Of a DNA stretch of 64,000 nt, positions 1 to 8,713 are shown one piece after another. Below the pieces are notes generated by a model that was given only the letters and a program-made list of their open reading frames with translations, had not been told where the DNA came from and searched no databases. Positions within the stretch are counted from its first letter, which is position 1, and every line of letters starts with the position of its first letter. Where the stretch lies: NCBI GenBank assembly GCA_028284445.1, contig JANQRS010000029.1, forward strand, positions 1-64,000, in the 5' to 3' direction. A program made the translations under genes and the position numbers. The stretch comes from Calditrichia bacterium (GTDB taxonomy: Bacteria; Calditrichota; Calditrichia; RBG-13-44-9; J075).

Positions 1-94
1 CAAGCATCAAGCATCAAGCATCAAGCATCAAGCATCAAGCATCAAGCATCAAGCATCAAGCATCAAGCATCAAGCATCAAGCATCAAGCATCAA
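1..94. repeat. 7-bp tandem array (CAAGCAT)n, cut by the window edge
   Basis: About 13.4 uninterrupted copies of the heptamer CAAGCAT (equivalently ATCAAGC). All copies are identical and the array begins at base 1, so it probably extends to the left. The stop codon of the leftward methyltransferase gene (TGA, complement of 91-93) lies in the last partial copy. A second perfect heptamer array with a different unit is at 42286-42383. It is too short in period and has no spacers, so it is not a CRISPR array. Confidence 0.97.
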
Positions 95-783
95 CTCGCA
101 AAAATAATATACTGGTAATCAAGTGTTGTTTTATCCAGACTGATGTTGCGAAAGCCGGCTTTTTTCAATTCTTCGACGACCTGGTCCCCGCTGAGCTTGA
201 TCTCATGAGGCGGGCCTACCGGATGTTCACCGGCCTTGAAATCAACTATTGATAAGGTCCCGGCTTTCTTCATCACGTCGCGCACTTTACGGAAATATGC
301 GGTGCGATTTTCGATATGATGGTATGTGTTGACAAGCAGAACCAAATCTGCCTCATCGAGGTTCAAGTTGGGATCATCTTCCGTGCATAGCCGGGTTTCC
401 AGCTTTGACGGATCCGGCAGCTCCTTTTTTCGCTCTTCAATTAAATCCAAAAAACGCTGATCAATGTCGATGGCAATTGTGTGCTTCGCCTGTTTTGCAA
501 TTCGAAGGGTAAAATAACCGCTGCCAGCGCCGATTTCAGCGACAGTGCGGTACGATAAATCGCCCATCTTGGCAATTACCTCGTCCGGTTTCTGCCATGC
601 TTCGCGTTCCGGTTCATCAAATCTTTCCACCAACTCTTCAAAGCTGGATTTGTGCATATGTTCGTTTGCATGTGTCGCATCATCATGATGTCCATGATGA
701 CTGTGGTCGCCATGATTTGACTGACATGAGAGAAGCGAAATCAGCATAATAGACATAAAAACGGCCATTTGTATGTTTTTCAT
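91..783 (-). CDS. Lipoprotein class I SAM-dependent methyltransferase with His-rich N-terminus
   Basis: 230 aa. The start at 783 is chosen because the protein then opens with a lipoprotein signal peptide (MKNIQMAVF...) ending in the lipobox LLSC; the frame is open 17 codons further upstream. After the cysteine come about 20 residues very rich in His and Asp (HGDHSHHGHH), likely able to bind metal. The rest is a Rossmann methyltransferase: motif I VAEIGAGSGYF, the acidic ribose-binding AIDID, and a motif IV-like VLLVNTYHH. The lipobox means the protein should be anchored outside the cytoplasm, which is odd for an enzyme needing SAM. The substrate is unknown. The gene stops inside the heptamer array and is divergent from the next gene. 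Confidence 0.85.
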   Translation of the reverse strand: MKNIQMAVFMSIMLISLLSCQSNHGDHSHHGHHDDATHANEHMHKSSFEELVERFDEPEREAWQKPDEVIAKMGDLSYRTVAEIGAGSGYFTLRIAKQAKHTIAIDIDQRFLDLIEERKKELPDPSKLETRLCTEDDPNLNLDEADLVLLVNTYHHIENRTAYFRKVRDVMKKAGTLSIVDFKAGEHPVGPPHEIKLSGDQVVEELKKAGFRNISLDKTTLDYQYIIFAS

Positions 784-974
784 GCGGGATCCATTTGTGA
801 TGAGGATTTTTGCCTCCAAGATCATCAAAATCAATATTTAAAACCAGTATTTCTTCATTTTTATCGATTGTTATGGGGGATTTACGTACTATATTTCAGA
901 TGACAGTGACAAAGAAATTCTTTCCTGGGTCCAAATTTATAGCAAGTTATTGTCAAACATTGAAGGAGAATGCC

Positions 975-2054
975 TTGAGCAGATCAGACAAACAATTGTC
1001 CGGAAAACACCGCCCTTTCTCAGTTGCAAGATTCTGTGGACTTGTTCTGGGGCTGTTGCTGTTCCTGGGAATGATCACCCTGCCTTCCTGCGGCTATGTA
1101 GGTTTTGAACAAGGCAGTCGAATTGGTGACGGGGAGTTTGAAGACGAACCCAATACTCGCGGCCCGGGTAGCGGTGAACGCGATGATATCGACCTTGGAG
1201 ATGATGATTCCAGCAATCCCGGCGGCGATCCCGGCAACAATCCTCCGGATGCAGATGCCGGACCCATTCAGCTGTGGGTTGATCTTCCCTGGAGTGAACT
1301 GGTTGAGAGAAATACCACGCTGCGCAGTCAGGGGTTGGGACTTATTGACGTAGAAAGCTATGTGGTTGACGGCGAGCGCGTCTTCCTGGGGGTTTGGCAT
1401 AATAGCCGCGATCAGTTCGAAATTGTGAGAACCGATGATAGCGAAGGTTTCCGCGATAAGTGGAATGAGTTCCGTAACAGAAACCTGCATATTATCGATT
1501 GCGAAGTGTTTGTAGATGGCAATCGCCGCACCATTCTCGGTTCCTGGAAATCCGGTTCCCGCGAGCGGCGCATGCGTGCGGATGCCAATTGGGCAAGCCT
1601 GCTTTCTCTGCGAAATGAAAACCGTGCTGCCGGTTTCCGTTTGATGGACGTGGAGGCGTACGAACTGAATGGCGGCATCAAGTACACGGCGATTTGGGAA
1701 AGATCCTCTGATGAGGAAAAGATGTGGAAAGCCGGCAGTATGAATGAGTTTATTACCAAATGGCGCGAATTTAATGCCGAAGATCTGCGTCTGATTGATA
1801 TGGAGATCTTTGTAGAAGGGGGGCGCAAGCAATATCTTGGCGTTTGGCGAAGCAGCCGTGGAGAGCATGGCCTTTGGACAGATGCCAGCCTGGTTAGCTT
1901 CATCAATAAGAATAAAGAATTCCAGGAGCGTAATCTGGTGCTGACAGATATCGAGGTCACGGTGGTAGACGGTTCCGATCGCAAGCTAAGCGGTATCTGG
2001 CGGGAATCATCAGATGTTGCCGTTAGCCGCCTTGGTGGCCCGGATGAATTCTAG
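975..2054 (+). CDS. Lipoprotein with five tandem BTRD1-type repeats
   Basis: 359 aa. I place the start at a TTG (975) because AAGGAG lies 6 bases before it and the product then has a signal peptide ending in the lipobox LPSC; the open frame begins at 810 without a good ribosome site. A low-complexity Gly/Asp/Pro/Asn linker follows the cysteine. From about residue 95 to the end there are five copies of a 46-48-residue unit, each with a Phe/Leu-rich helix, then (L/F)xLxD(V/I/M)E, a short beta-hairpin and a GxW(R/K/H) ending (for example LGVWHNSRD, LGSWKSGSR, LGVWRSSRG). This matches the Bacterial Tandem Repeat Domain 1 family, known as a structural module in secreted proteins. There is no catalytic domain, so a binding or surface role is inferred. 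Confidence 0.85.
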   Translation: MSRSDKQLSGKHRPFSVARFCGLVLGLLLFLGMITLPSCGYVGFEQGSRIGDGEFEDEPNTRGPGSGERDDIDLGDDDSSNPGGDPGNNPPDADAGPIQLWVDLPWSELVERNTTLRSQGLGLIDVESYVVDGERVFLGVWHNSRDQFEIVRTDDSEGFRDKWNEFRNRNLHIIDCEVFVDGNRRTILGSWKSGSRERRMRADANWASLLSLRNENRAAGFRLMDVEAYELNGGIKYTAIWERSSDEEKMWKAGSMNEFITKWREFNAEDLRLIDMEIFVEGGRKQYLGVWRSSRGEHGLWTDASLVSFINKNKEFQERNLVLTDIEVTVVDGSDRKLSGIWRESSDVAVSRLGGPDEF

Positions 2055-2080
2055 TTCTGTTTCAGTAGGGAATACCAAAA

Positions 2081-2271
2081 GACAAAAACCTTCTGATACG
2101 GATTAACACAGATTTGCACGGATGATGAATTTACAGAAAAATTTTCGACAGGATTAACGGGATCGACATGATAAAGATCTCTAATGAGGATTTCATCCTG
2201 TTAATCATGTAAATCCTGTCTTTTTTTATCTGTGGCTATCCGTGAACATCCGTGTCAGAAGGTTTTGTTCT
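2081..2271. repeat. Nested imperfect inverted repeat (ACAAAACCTT / ACAGGAT family)
   Basis: The outer arms read ACAAAAACCTTCTGATACGG on the + strand (2081 onward) and nearly the same on the - strand ending near 2271 (ACAAAACCTTCTGACACGG), each followed by further CACGGAT-like words. Inside them a second pair reads GACAGGATTAACGGGAT from 2150 and, on the - strand, GACAGGATTTACATGATT from about 2220. The structure lies between two genes pointing toward each other. The same words (AAAATTTT.GACAGGAT, ACAGGATT.ACAGGAT, ACAAAACCTT) frame the nuclease-like gene at 62155-62550, so this looks like an empty relative of that arrangement. Confidence 0.7.
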
Positions 2272-2273
2272 TT

Positions 2274-2672
2274 TTAGTTTTTTTCAGACAAAGCTGCCAA
2301 TCTATCCTCAATCAACGTTTTCAACTCACTCATTGTTTGGCTATGATTTATTTCTTCCTGCCCAATAAATTCCGAAAGATTGTTACCATGCTTCATTAAA
2401 ATCGCCGGCAATGGAAACACTGCCTGCGGGTAGCGTTTCTGCAATTCATCTCGGTGCAGGAAATCCAGATCGATATCCAGTTGGTCCAAAAATTCACGCC
2501 ATTCTTCACGCATGCCGGTGGCGGTGTGGGTAATTGCGCAGAGATTGCACTCGTATGTCGCCGGTGAAAAAATCTTATGTGCCACATCGAAGAGCGTATT
2601 GATAAAACCGCTGTCGGCATTATAGACAAAAATGAGAGTTTGTTTTTCCATCATCCCTATTTCTCTTTTCAT
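2274..2672 (-). CDS. Uncharacterised small cytoplasmic protein with CxxC
   Basis: 132 aa, not assigned with confidence. It begins (after MKREIGM) with a strand-like segment TLIFVYNADSGF, then a conserved-looking DVAHKIFSPATYECNLC block with a CxxC pair followed by AITH, and a C-terminal half with HRDEL and a PAILM segment before charged helices. The order beta strand, helix, CxxC and the PAI motif faintly recalls a thioredoxin-like fold, which is my inference only. The start at 2672 has GGAAAGG just before it; an internal ATG at 2654 or 2651 is possible. It is divergent from the S37 peptidase gene, about 100 bp away. Confidence 0.7.
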   Translation of the reverse strand: MKREIGMMEKQTLIFVYNADSGFINTLFDVAHKIFSPATYECNLCAITHTATGMREEWREFLDQLDIDLDFLHRDELQKRYPQAVFPLPAILMKHGNNLSEFIGQEEINHSQTMSELKTLIEDRLAALSEKN

Positions 2673-2770
2673 GCACCTTTCCGTAACTTACTATTATTTG
2701 ATGCACATCAGTATGAAAAAATTGCAGCCGTTTTGCAAAATTTGCAGTTGGCCTTTATGTGAGGGATAAA

Positions 2771-4150
2771 ATGATTCGGCGTCTGATTTACAGCATGTTA
2801 ATGATATTGACAATGGCAACGAGTGCTGATGAGCTGTTGGACCGACTTACTGCGCTACCCAACGTTACTGTGACCGAAATTGATTCACTGGAAGGGTTTC
2901 AGCGGCATTTTGAATTGCAGATCGTTCAGCCGGTTGATCATCAGAATGCCAATAGCGAGACCTTTCGTCAAAAAGTGTACCTGGCCCATCGCGATCTTAC
3001 CGCGCCGATGGTTATGATTCATCAAGGCTATGCCGCGACGCGCAATCGGCAGTCGGAGCTGGCGCAGTTGCTGGAGGCGAACCAGATCCGTATCGAACAT
3101 CGCTATTTTGATCAATCACGTCCGGAAAAACTGGATTGGCAATATATGACCGTCAAGCAATCCGCGGACGATGAAAACCACATTCTTTCCCTGCTGCAGC
3201 AAATATATACCGGAGCCTGGGTCAATACCGGCATCAGTAAAGGCGGACAAAGCTCGCTGTACTTTCGCCATTATTACCCGGATGCCGTTCAGGCAACGGT
3301 CGCCTACGTTGCGCCCCTGAACCTCGCTGTTGAGGATCCCCGTTTGAATCGCTTCCTGATGGAAGTTGGTGATGCCGACTGCCGTAATCATATCAAGGCC
3401 TTACAGCGCAGCCTTCTGGAGCGACGGGATGACTTGATTCCCATGGTTCAACAATGGAGCGACGAGCGCAAGGATCATCTGCTGTTTGGTGCTGCCGCTA
3501 CCCTCGAATATGCGGTGATGGAATATAGCTTTGCTTTTTGGCAGTCCGGTGGCGATTGTGCGAAACTCCCTGACCTCGCTACTTCATCTGCAGATTTGTT
3601 TGATAATCTTCGGCGAACGGTTGGATTTGGTTTGTTTGCCGCGAGTGGGGCAGAGCGCTTTGGTCCATTCTTTTATCAGGCCTATCATGAATTGGGATAT
3701 TACAATTTTAATGTGAGTCATTTGAAAGATTTACTCGAGGTCGTCACAGATTCCAGCAATATTGTTTTTGTGCCGGAAGGCATTCGACCCGTTTATCGCG
3801 CGGAAACCATGCAGAATGTGAATCGCTGGCTGCAGAGTGAGGCCCGCAATGTTCTCTGCATTTACGGCGAAACCGATGCCTGGTCGGCAACCGCTGTTGA
3901 TGCGGGAAGTAATAGCCATGTGTTGAAGATGGTCAAGGCCGGTGGTGCCCACGCAACTCGCATTGCCAGCTTTGATCAGCCTGATCAGGACAAGATGCTT
4001 GCGACCATTAAGGCCTGGCTGCAAGACGAAGAAGATGAACCCAGTTCCGGATTTACGGAAACTTTTCAACTGCTGAATTCCATCATGTTGTTGGGAATCG
4101 TAATGTTTCTTGGTTTGCTGATTTTCATGCGCCTGGCTCGCAGGAAATAG
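2771..4150 (+). CDS. Peptidase S37 family protein (secreted aminopeptidase-like serine peptidase)
   Basis: 459 aa. The start ATG (2771) has GAGG 6 bases before it; a GTG 12 bases upstream is less likely. A signal peptide is followed by an alpha/beta-hydrolase typical of the S37 (PS-10, Streptomyces tripeptidyl aminopeptidase-like) family. Visible landmarks are the oxyanion region MIHQGYA, EHRYFD, the nucleophile elbow GISKGGQ near residue 155, the acid in YGETDAW and the histidine in GGAHATR. An unusual C-terminal membrane segment (LLGIVMFLGLLIFMRLARRK) suggests it stays anchored in a membrane with the catalytic domain outside. Likely role: trimming of short peptides from protein breakdown. 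Confidence 0.88.
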   Translation: MIRRLIYSMLMILTMATSADELLDRLTALPNVTVTEIDSLEGFQRHFELQIVQPVDHQNANSETFRQKVYLAHRDLTAPMVMIHQGYAATRNRQSELAQLLEANQIRIEHRYFDQSRPEKLDWQYMTVKQSADDENHILSLLQQIYTGAWVNTGISKGGQSSLYFRHYYPDAVQATVAYVAPLNLAVEDPRLNRFLMEVGDADCRNHIKALQRSLLERRDDLIPMVQQWSDERKDHLLFGAAATLEYAVMEYSFAFWQSGGDCAKLPDLATSSADLFDNLRRTVGFGLFAASGAERFGPFFYQAYHELGYYNFNVSHLKDLLEVVTDSSNIVFVPEGIRPVYRAETMQNVNRWLQSEARNVLCIYGETDAWSATAVDAGSNSHVLKMVKAGGAHATRIASFDQPDQDKMLATIKAWLQDEEDEPSSGFTETFQLLNSIMLLGIVMFLGLLIFMRLARRK

Positions 4151-4164
4151 CTCGTTGATATGTG

Positions 4165-4467
4165 CTAAAAATCGTAGCGCTTGTTCCAGTGCGCGCTGGC
4201 AGAATAGAGCACCATCAAGCTGAAAACAAAGGTCAGTATCGAGGTTGGCCAATCAGCAAAAAGAACATGTGATCCATACACTGCAAGAATTGTCAGCACG
4301 AGGACACCGCACATGAAATAGCGTTTCCTGACCCGATTGATACCAATTCGTATCAACAGAATTGCTGCGATGACAAGCGCGAGGCTGGCAGCTATCCAGA
4401 TAAACCCGGCTCCGGCTGGTGGTTGCCATACCAGCAGGTATGTAAGTATCAGCGACAAACGAGACAT
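4165..4467 (-). CDS. Small three-helix membrane protein of unknown function
   Basis: 100 aa with three hydrophobic segments (about residues 4-37 including a Gly/Ala-rich stretch, 50-67 and 72-88) and short basic loops (RKRYF), ending HWNKRYDF. No family recognised. It is convergent with the S37 peptidase gene, with only 14 bp between the stop codons. The length and regular membrane pattern make it likely to be real, but there is no functional clue in the context. Confidence 0.55.
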   Translation of the reverse strand: MSRLSLILTYLLVWQPPAGAGFIWIAASLALVIAAILLIRIGINRVRKRYFMCGVLVLTILAVYGSHVLFADWPTSILTFVFSLMVLYSASAHWNKRYDF

Positions 4468-4835
4468 GTGTATTCCAGCTTAAACATTCACCGCGAATTC
4501 ACACGAATTTTCATTAATGGATCACTGCAGTTGAGAGTAACTGCCCTGAGTATTAACGATTTGTGTTTATTCGGGTAAATTAGTGTTAATCTTTTTTTGA
4601 AAACGCCTTTCGGTAATTCTTGCCTTTGTTTCTCTCTAGACATATATCTACACAGTCCAAACTACGAAAATCTAACAACATAGGCCATGAAGTGCCGTAG
4701 CGAGAAATGTAAAGGTGTCTTTTGGCACCTCGTGCAATACAGAGGGTTGCTTTTGGGGACATATTGCTTGAAGCAGAAGGTTCCCGGTGCTATTTTATAG
4801 CTCGTTAAAAGCGTGCAGCAAAAACAGGAATTGTG
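4468..4835. other. Intergenic region with decayed dispersed repeat
   Basis: No gene seen. Bases about 4486-4600 hold AT-rich words in inverted arrangement: CGCGAATTCACACGAATT on the left and, on the - strand, GATTAACACTAATTTACCCG on the right. They resemble the repeats near 52845-52945. A small hairpin (AGGTGTC TTTT GGCACCT) lies near 4711-4728. I see no clear promoter for polX. Confidence 0.5.
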
Positions 4836-6557
4836 ATGGATAAGAAGCAGATAGCGGCAGTGTTAAAAGAAATGTCAGTCCTGATGGAGATTCTCGGTAA
4901 GAATCCGTTCAAGATTCGTGCCCATCAAAATGCAGCTCGGGTTGTTGAAGGCTTAACTGCAGATTTAAAATCTCTTGTCGAATCCGGCGAAATAACCGGT
5001 ATCAAGGGTATTGGTAAAGGGATGGCTGATAAAATTGCTATTCTTCTCGATGGTGGCGAATTGGAAGAACACCAGGCGCTGAAAGAAGAAGTACCGGCAG
5101 GCCTGTTGGAAGTTTCCAAGATTGCCGGTATGGGGCCGAAGAAGGTGAAAGCGGTTTGGGATGAGCTAAATGTGACTACCCTGGAAGAACTGGAAACGGC
5201 AGCTCAGGAAGACAAGCTCTCCGGGATGAAGGGCTTCGGTAAAAAGACTCAGGAAAAAATCCTGCAGAACATAGGGTTATTGAAGAAGTTCCGCGACAGC
5301 TATCTGTTGTCCGAAGGCCGCACAGCCGGTGAAGTGTTGCTTGCCCGGGTGCGCGAATTCCCCGGTGTCATTCGCAGTGAGATAGCTGGCAGTTTGCGTC
5401 GCAGCAAAGAAATTGTAAAGGACATCGATATTGTTGTCAGTGCTGAAGAGGCTGATCGCAGCGGTATTATGGATGGATTTACAACCCTGGACGATGTTCA
5501 GGTTGTGGTCGGCAAGGGAGAAACCAAGTCCAGCGTGGTCTTGAAGAACGGCATTAACGCGGATTTGCGGATTGTTTCAGATGAGCAATATCCCTATACC
5601 CTTCATCATTTTACCGGTTCCAAGGAACATAATGTAGCGCTGCGTCAACATGCCATCAAAATGGGCATGAAAGTTAGTGAGTGGGGCCTGTTTAAAGGCG
5701 ACGACCTGGTGCCTTGCGAAGATGAACAGGCGATTTATAAAGCGTTGGGCATGAGATACATCGCCCCGGAATTACGGGAAAATTATGGTGAGATTGAAGC
5801 CGCACAGGATAATGCATTACCGAAATTGATTGAAGCAAAAGACATCAAGGGCATTATCCATACCCATAGTGTCTGGAGTGATGGTGTTAATACGATTGCT
5901 GAAATGGCAAAAGCCTGTCAGGAACGGGGATACGAATACCTGGTGATCTCCGACCACTCCAAGGCAGCAGCCTATGCCAACGGTTTGAACGAAGCACGAA
6001 TTCAACAACAGCATGCTGAAGTAGACGCCTTAAACAATGAATTAAACGGTTTTCGGGTGCTGAAGAGTATCGAATGCGATATTCTCGGTGAAGGGGAGCT
6101 GGATTATAGCGATGAGGTGCTGGCGACCTTCGACCTGGTAATCGCCAGTGTGCACAGCAGGTTCGGGATGACCGAGGCAGAAGCAACAAAGCGCATTATT
6201 ACGGCTATAGAAAATAAATACGTGACGATCCTGGGGCACTTAACCGGGCGATTGCTGCTCGGGCGCGAGGGATACCCGCTTGATCAGCGGGCAGTGCTGG
6301 ATGCGGCTGCCGACCTTGGTGTGTCTGTAGAAATTAATGCCAATCCCCGGCGCTTGGATCTTGATTGGCGGCTTTGTAAATATGCTCTGGAAAAAGGAGT
6401 TATGCTATCCATTAATCCTGATGCTCATCGCATCGAGGGGCTTGCTGATATGCAGTATGGCATCGGGGTTGCGCGTAAGGGATGGGTCACTTCGGATCGG
6501 GTCTTGAACTGTTATTCGGCGGATGAGGTGCTGGCTTTTGCTGCAAAAAGACATTAG
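4836..6557 (+). CDS. polX: DNA polymerase/3'-5' exonuclease PolX
   Basis: 573 aa, the usual length for bacterial family X polymerases with a PHP domain. Order: N-terminal helix-hairpin-helix region (IKGIGKGMADKIA, IAGMGPKKV, MKGFGKKTQ), the polymerase palm with GSLRR near residue 185 and catalytic DID (about 196-198) plus a later NADLRI aspartate, then the C-terminal PHP phosphoesterase domain with HTHSVWSDG (about 342), ISDHSKAAAYANGL, SIECDIL, SVHSRF, LGHLTGR and NPDAH, all metal ligands present. It acts in gap filling and repair of abasic sites. GTG at 4833 directly precedes the ATG at 4836 and could also serve as start. It is a single gene, with no operon partner close by. Confidence 0.96.
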   Translation: MDKKQIAAVLKEMSVLMEILGKNPFKIRAHQNAARVVEGLTADLKSLVESGEITGIKGIGKGMADKIAILLDGGELEEHQALKEEVPAGLLEVSKIAGMGPKKVKAVWDELNVTTLEELETAAQEDKLSGMKGFGKKTQEKILQNIGLLKKFRDSYLLSEGRTAGEVLLARVREFPGVIRSEIAGSLRRSKEIVKDIDIVVSAEEADRSGIMDGFTTLDDVQVVVGKGETKSSVVLKNGINADLRIVSDEQYPYTLHHFTGSKEHNVALRQHAIKMGMKVSEWGLFKGDDLVPCEDEQAIYKALGMRYIAPELRENYGEIEAAQDNALPKLIEAKDIKGIIHTHSVWSDGVNTIAEMAKACQERGYEYLVISDHSKAAAYANGLNEARIQQQHAEVDALNNELNGFRVLKSIECDILGEGELDYSDEVLATFDLVIASVHSRFGMTEAEATKRIITAIENKYVTILGHLTGRLLLGREGYPLDQRAVLDAAADLGVSVEINANPRRLDLDWRLCKYALEKGVMLSINPDAHRIEGLADMQYGIGVARKGWVTSDRVLNCYSADEVLAFAAKRH

Positions 6558-6750
6558 AAAGTTTTTTCAGAAATACTTGTCTGAAAGCAAATGCCCCTTA
6601 ATATAGTAATGTTATTATAGTGACATCTTTATTCGCCGATTAGTATATATTGATCTAACGAAGAAACGGCATTGTAGAAACAGCGGTTAAGAGGGGAATT
6701 GGTGACCCTTGACATTATGCCTAATTACTATCGGAATACGGCTCAACTGA

Positions 6751-7719
6751 ATGGAAACCAAAGATAAAAAGAGCGGATTGTTTTCCTGGTTTCGGGGGAA
6801 ACTGAAGAAGCAAGAGCATTCGACCGAAACCATCATGTTCGCGGATATCTGCCGTAGTACGCAGATCTTTGAGACTTATGGTGATGTACGAGCACGTAAA
6901 ATTCTCTCCAAAGCAATCTCAATCCTTATCGAATTAACAGAACGCAATGGCGGCCGGGTTATCAAGACCATTGGCGACGAAGTGATGGCAACCTTTCCAA
7001 CTAGCGAGAATGGCGTAAAGGCGGCCGCACAAATGCACAAGCTGATCGCCGAGAATCCGGACCTTGCGCCGCATAATATTGCCATAAAAGTGGGTCTACA
7101 CCACGGTGATGTACTGCTTGAAGAACAAGACGTGTTTGGTGATGCTGTAAACGTCGCCGCCCGGATGGTCAGTCTGGCCAAGGCGAATCAGATTATTACT
7201 ACCAGTTCGACCGTGGAAACATTGGGTGATCTGCTTCGCTCCTACACTCGCAATTTGGGGCTGGCGAAAGTGCGTGGGAAGCAGGAAGAAATTCAAATTG
7301 CTGAAGTTATCTGGCAGGAAGATACCTCCGACCTGACCATTCTACCCGGCGAAAATGCCATGACCATGAAGAGTCAGGGCAATCACCCGCAATCCAAGCT
7401 GCTCTTGCATTACGACAAGAATCGCATTGAGGTTGGGCAGGAATTTCCAACATTTCGTCTGGGGCGTGAAGAAAACAACGATTTGTTTGTTGATGAAGAA
7501 CTTGCATCGCGCAATCATGCCAGTATTGAGTATCGCAAAGGCAAGTTCGTTTTGATAGATCGCAGCACAAATGGTACTTATGTCTGGATGGCAAATGGTG
7601 AAAAATTCTTCATTCATCGCGAAGAAATTCATCTTTACGGACAGGGAGTCATTAGCCTCGGGCGGGATTTGACGAAGAACAACCCGCAGCTCATCTTTTA
7701 TAAAAACATACAACTATGA
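6751..7719 (+). CDS. Class III adenylyl/guanylyl cyclase with C-terminal FHA domain
   Basis: 322 aa, cytoplasmic. The cyclase domain (about residues 22-190) has both metal aspartates (MFADICRST near 29-31 and IGDEVMATF near 74) and the transition-state motif DAVNVAARM near 130. A linker rich in acidic residues leads to an FHA domain (about 215-320) with the canonical FRLGR, SRNHASI and STNGTYV phosphothreonine-binding signatures. It should make cAMP (or cGMP) under control of a phosphorylated partner; no serine/threonine kinase lies beside it. The stop overlaps the next start by 4 bp (ATGA), so the next two genes are probably cotranscribed. A cyclic-nucleotide-binding protein is encoded at 39627. 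Confidence 0.93.
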   Translation: METKDKKSGLFSWFRGKLKKQEHSTETIMFADICRSTQIFETYGDVRARKILSKAISILIELTERNGGRVIKTIGDEVMATFPTSENGVKAAAQMHKLIAENPDLAPHNIAIKVGLHHGDVLLEEQDVFGDAVNVAARMVSLAKANQIITTSSTVETLGDLLRSYTRNLGLAKVRGKQEEIQIAEVIWQEDTSDLTILPGENAMTMKSQGNHPQSKLLLHYDKNRIEVGQEFPTFRLGREENNDLFVDEELASRNHASIEYRKGKFVLIDRSTNGTYVWMANGEKFFIHREEIHLYGQGVISLGRDLTKNNPQLIFYKNIQL

Positions 7720-8132
7720 CGCAAGCTCGCAAGATTTTGGTCTTCCTCATTGCCCTCGAACACTTCTGGTTTATGGTTTTGGAAATGTTCTTGTGGCAGC
7801 ACCCTATTGGTTTAAACACGTTTCAAATGACGCCGTCTGATGCAGAGGTCACCGCCGTATTGGCAGCAAATCAGGGTCTCTATAACAGCTTCCTTGCCGT
7901 CGGTTTATTGTGGGGCCTTTTCCACAAAAGCGACATAGCGTCTTATGCCATCCAAAAATTCTTTCTCATTTGCATCGTCGTTGCCGGTGTGTTTGGCGGA
8001 TTTACAGCCAAACCTACGATTCTTTATATACAGGCAGTGCCGGCATTTATCGCATTCTTGCTGATGCATCGCGAAGCACAGCTGGCGGAGGAAAAAGTAG
8101 AGGCAGCAAAAGAGACAGAACCTGCCAGCTAG
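7716..8132 (+). CDS. DUF1304 family membrane protein
   Basis: 138 aa, four hydrophobic segments. The family signature is clear: a first helix containing LEHFWFMVLEMFLW, the loop NQGLYNSFLAVGLLWG, a third helix around ICIVVAGVFGG and a final QAVPAFIAFLL. The function of DUF1304 is unknown. It is translationally coupled to the cyclase gene (ATGA overlap) and followed 2 bp later by the YdjM-like gene. The last 20 residues are a charged Glu/Lys/Ala tail. Confidence 0.92.
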   Translation: MTQARKILVFLIALEHFWFMVLEMFLWQHPIGLNTFQMTPSDAEVTAVLAANQGLYNSFLAVGLLWGLFHKSDIASYAIQKFFLICIVVAGVFGGFTAKPTILYIQAVPAFIAFLLMHREAQLAEEKVEAAKETEPAS

Positions 8133-8134
8133 CG

Positions 8135-8713
8135 ATGGCATCTATCTTTGCACATGGTTTGGTAGGCGCTACTCTCGGCAAGCTCTACCGGAATACTGCT
8201 GCCAGACAGGTGGCCATTTCCCATTCCTCAGACACCTCCCAGTCCATTCTTGGCAAACGGTTTTGGATACTACTCCTATTCCTGCCCATGATGCCGGATC
8301 TGGACGTCATCGGTTTTGCATTTGGCATTCCTTATGGACATGTCTTTGGCCATCGCGGGATTACACATGGACTCCCTTTTGCCTTGTTCAGCGGATGGCT
8401 CTGTCTGCGGCTGTTTTACCGCGATATACCTGCCTTTTCGAAGCAAGGATTGCAGCTCATAGCCCTCTTTAGCCTGGCGACGGCCAGTCATGGTTTGCTA
8501 GACGCCTTGACGACAGGTGGTCACGGCATTGCCTTTTTTTCTCCCTTCGAAAATGGACGTTATTTCTTACCCTGGAGAATTATTCAGGTGAGCCCCATCG
8601 GAATTGCTGCATTTTTCAGTGAATGGGGACTGCGGGTTATAATCAGCGAAGCGATTGTGGTGGGTGTGCCTTGCTTGCTAATTTGGATGTGGAGTAGTTT
8701 GTGGGGGAAGTAA
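8135..8713 (+). CDS. YdjM/DUF457-type membrane-bound metal-dependent hydrolase
   Basis: 192 aa. The start ATG (8135) sits 2 bp after the stop of the DUF1304 gene; the frame is open upstream, but the N-terminus MASIFAHGLVGATLG matches the family. Landmarks are FAHGLVG, MMPDLDVIGF, GHRGITHGLPFALF and SHGLLDALTTGGHG, the conserved His and Asp ligands set among four to five membrane helices. Members related to E. coli YdjM are called inner-membrane metal-dependent hydrolases, but the substrate is not known. It is probably the last gene of a cyclase-DUF1304-ydjM operon; a perfect hairpin follows at 8792-8835. Confidence 0.9.
   Translation: MASIFAHGLVGATLGKLYRNTAARQVAISHSSDTSQSILGKRFWILLLFLPMMPDLDVIGFAFGIPYGHVFGHRGITHGLPFALFSGWLCLRLFYRDIPAFSKQGLQLIALFSLATASHGLLDALTTGGHGIAFFSPFENGRYFLPWRIIQVSPIGIAAFFSEWGLRVIISEAIVVGVPCLLIWMWSSLWGK

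Noticed and set aside
1..94. Heptamer arrays as CRISPR
   Set aside because: The unit is 7 bp with no spacers; no cas gene is in the window.
1020..1868. 282-aa leftward frame opposite the BTRD1 lipoprotein gene
   Set aside because: The forward frame has regular repeats and a lipobox; the reverse product resembles nothing and has no start site.
4690..4800. Possible small RNA or tRNA remnant
   Set aside because: One short hairpin only; no cloverleaf, acceptor stem or TPsiC-like sequence.
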